This document shows positions 62,050 to 64,000 of a stretch of DNA of 64,000 nucleotides, one piece after another. The notes under the pieces were generated by a model that searched no databases, was not told where the DNA came from, and was given only the letters and a program-made list of their open reading frames with translations. Positions within the stretch are counted from its first letter, which is position 1; every line of letters begins with the position of its first letter. The stretch is taken from assembly GCA_025504975.1 (NCBI GenBank), contig JANUWI010000024.1:1-64000 (forward strand), given 5' to 3'. The stretch is from Plenodomus lindquistii (Eukaryota; Ascomycota; Dothideomycetes; Pleosporales; Leptosphaeriaceae). Both the position numbers and the translations under genes were made by a program.

Positions 62050-62480
62050 GGTACAAGGTGAAGTGTAAGAAACTTCACTAGGCCTATAAGTGAAAGAGAA
62101 CCTTTTGCTAAAAATCATCCAATTGACGGGGACACCTTAAAGCTATTTAAACTAAATGTATTAGGTAACTAAATACATGGCCCAGGTAATGACTCGGGGT
62201 ATAGTAAAATCGAAATAGATGCATGAAAAGAAATAGGTAATCCGCAGCCAAGCAGCATAATAACTTGTATTATTGTGGTGTGCAGTTCATCGACTAAACG
62301 GTGGTTGGCATCAAAAAAAGTTTCTTATTTGGTGCTTAAGATATAGTCAGACCCTGCTTGAAAAAGCACAGGGTATAAATGTATATTTATACCTGGAAAT
62401 GGATAGTATTACTATTTAGGGATAAGTTCTCAATTCTTTACCTGAATTATGTAAAATAAATGGTTAAATGAGAAAATTCG
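60635..62480 (+). mobile_element. group I intron of nad1 with GIY-YIG ORF
   Basis: The intron begins after T60634 and ends with G62480. The core after the ORF (62095-62360: atcatccaattgacgggg, gcccaggtaatgactcgg, gcagttcatcgactaaacgg, cttaagatatagtcagacc) matches the cox2 (9434) and nad4L introns. Confidence 0.9.
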
Positions 62481-62628
62481 TGATATGGTCTACTTCAAGC
62501 ATTTGCTGATGCTCTTAAACTTTTATTAAAAGAGTATGTTTCTCCTACACAGGCCAATATCGTACTATTTTTCCTTGGTCCTGTAATAACTTTAATTTTC
62601 TCATTATTAGGTTACGCTGTAATACCTT
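62481..62628 (+). CDS. nad1: NADH dehydrogenase subunit 1, exon 2
   Basis: This exon encodes WYGLLQAFADALKLLLKEYVSPTQANIVLFFLGPVITLIFSLLGYAVIP. It ends at CCT or CCT-T (62627/62628); the next exon (YGPGL...) lies beyond the window, so the last base is provisional. Confidence 0.93.
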
Positions 62629-64000
62629 AGGACTATAGGGTAATATAGACAAATTCCGGGGAACCCCTAAAGCTTCTGGTACCAAACCATAATCGAAAGG
62701 TTATAAGTGGCTGAAGTAATTACTCAGGTAAGGTAATAAGCCAGATGATTCTAGTTACTTTTTAGGTTTCCTAGGCTACGTAGGCTATAGAGGGTAGCCT
62801 ACTTATGAGTACTTCGTATGCTTAATTCTGCAAAGATTAGCAACATAAATAAGTGAACTAGGGACTAGTAATAGGAATGGGCAATCGCGGATCTAAATCA
62901 GTTGTAATATATTATTCTGCAATTGTAAAAGAGCAACGAGTAAACGTCTACAGATATTTACAAGATCCACAGCTAAGAGAATCCACCCTGGAGGGGTGGA
63001 TCTTTGTAATATGTTTAAGATGTATTCTAAAGAGCTTAGTAATAAGCTATGATGAAATTTTGTATAGAAAAATTTCCTACGATTCACCATTAATTGGTTT
63101 TGATTCTTTAAATGTTAATACTCGTCGTTATTATGCTACATTAAGTATTAATAAACATAAAATGGACGATCTACAAATCCATCCTTGGTTTATTACAGGG
63201 TTTAGCGATGGTGAAGGTTGTTTTTCTTGCAGTGTCTTAAAAAGTTCCTCTTATAAATTTGGTTGAGAGGTTCAACCAGTTTTTCAAATTAAACTACATA
63301 TTAGAGATTATCCGATTTTATTAAGAATCCAACATAGTTTAGGTGGAATAGGTACTGTAAGTAGTAACCAATCTTATTGTGCCTTTAGAGTCAAAAAATT
63401 TAGTGAGCTAATAGAATTAATGATATTTTTTGATAAATATCCTTTAATATCTTGAAAAAAAGGAGATTATTTATTATTTAAACAAATTTTATCTATTATT
63501 CAATTGAAAGAACATTTGACTTTACAAGGTTTACAAAAGATTATTAATATAAGAGCAACCTTAAACTTTGGTTTATCAAAAGAATTACAAGTAATGTTCC
63601 CCGAAACTGTACCAGTTCCCCGTCCTTTAAGAGAAACCTGTGTAATACCACATTCACAGTGAATAGCTGGGTCTGGGATTTGTTTAAGGGAGAATCGTAG
63701 TTTCTCCTTTACAGGGAGGAAACTTACCATCCCTCTGTTTGGCACACCTAGTCACGCATTTAGAATTAATGCGGATGCTTTAAAAAAAACCTACATTAAA
63801 AAATTTAGCTCTAAAATTACTAATGATTATTTAAGTTTACCTACTAATGAAATAAAGCAGGTTACTTCGTTGGTAGTTTGAGGAACTAATTTAACATCTA
63901 CAGTAGGTATGGGTAGATTTACAAAGCAAGTACGTGATACGATTCAATTACCTGACTTTCAAAAAAGCGTTATTATTGGATTAATTCTATCTGATGGTTG
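62629..64000 (+). mobile_element. group I intron of nad1, 5' part
   Basis: The core (caaattccggggaacccctaaagctt, gggcaatcgcggatc, gtaaaagagcaacgagtaaacg, aagatgtattct) belongs to the family also found in cox2, cox3, nad4 and nad5. A small palindrome (aggctacgtaggctatag ... tagcct) sits at 62770-62805. The intron continues past the right edge. Confidence 0.88.
62877..64000 (+). CDS. LAGLIDADG_1 endonuclease running into a LAGLIDADG_2-type endonuclease (partial)
   Basis: A frame open to the window edge. The first part has ITGFSDGEGCFSC at about 63190 and FGLSKELQVMFPETVPVPRPLR, where a second domain should start with WxAGF. Instead it reads WIAGSGICLRENRS and, after about 30 residues, changes to the typical N-part of the other family (FRINADALKKTYIKKFS, TSLVVWGTNLTSTVG, KSVIIGLILSDGW with the first LAGLIDADG_2 motif). 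No stop separates the two, so an endonuclease of one family has been inserted into or fused to another. Confidence 0.78.

Overview
The window is a stretch of an AT-rich fungal mitochondrial genome, read entirely on the + strand and translated with TGA as tryptophan (genetic code 4). The protein-coding genes in order are cox1 (3' part), cox2, cox3, nad2, nad3, cob, nad4, nad4L, nad5 and nad1 (5' part). Their sequences look basidiomycete-like (Agaricomycete type), judged from remembered family resemblance rather than a search. The unusually large size comes from about 24 group I introns, most carrying LAGLIDADG or GIY-YIG homing endonuclease genes (HEGs), and from a second, less familiar layer of duplicated gene ends. 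Exon boundaries were fixed by requiring an exon-terminal T, an intron-terminal G, and an unbroken conserved protein. All complete genes then come out with lengths divisible by three.

Layout: 1-3616 cox1 3' part (two complete introns and part of a third), running without a stop into cox2 (3617-11544, four introns). 11545-13755 holds a duplicated intergenic block, a rearranged cox1 copy and tRNAs. 13923-21848 is cox3 with five introns, including a 9-nt exon. 21799-22592 is a tail ORF plus a displaced cox3 3' end. 22659-24955 holds a tRNA, nad2 and nad3. 24945-29340 holds an unknown ORF, a decayed intronless cox2 copy, a chimeric cox2-like ORF and repeats. 29529-31751 is a large unknown membrane-protein ORF. 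31943-36870 is cob with three introns and a C-terminal tail, followed by its displaced 3' end and a Cys-rich ORF. 38709-43659 is nad4 with a long tail. 44099-47422 is a second, intronless nad4 start fused to about 800 codons of unknown protein. 48104-60135 holds nad4L and nad5 (overlapping by one base), with six introns and a Cys-rich nad5 tail. 60491-64000 is the start of nad1.

The most striking feature is a recurrent pattern at gene 3' ends. Several respiratory genes (cox1, cox2, cox3, cob, nad4, nad5) either carry an in-frame C-terminal extension unrelated to the enzyme, or exist as extra 5' or 3' copies joined to such an extension, often beside a displaced or decayed copy of the normal gene end. 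The tails contain Gly-rich repeats, coiled coils, membrane spans and Cys-pair motifs, and none looks like a homing endonuclease. Two tails share a conserved block, and the nad5 tail contains a stretch homologous to the nad4 C-terminus. A structured repeat of roughly 150-220 bp (eight copies, with compensatory stem changes) follows most of these genes. I infer a mobile or recombining 3'-end cassette system. It resembles in outline the C-terminus-duplicating insertions known in some fungal mitochondrial genes, but lacks their endonuclease.

The genes encode subunits of respiratory complexes I (nad), III (cob) and IV (cox), all inner-membrane proteins. No rRNA gene, atp gene, nad6 or rps3 was recognised. 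Several HEGs are interrupted by frameshifts at homopolymer runs, so some breaks could be sequencing errors.
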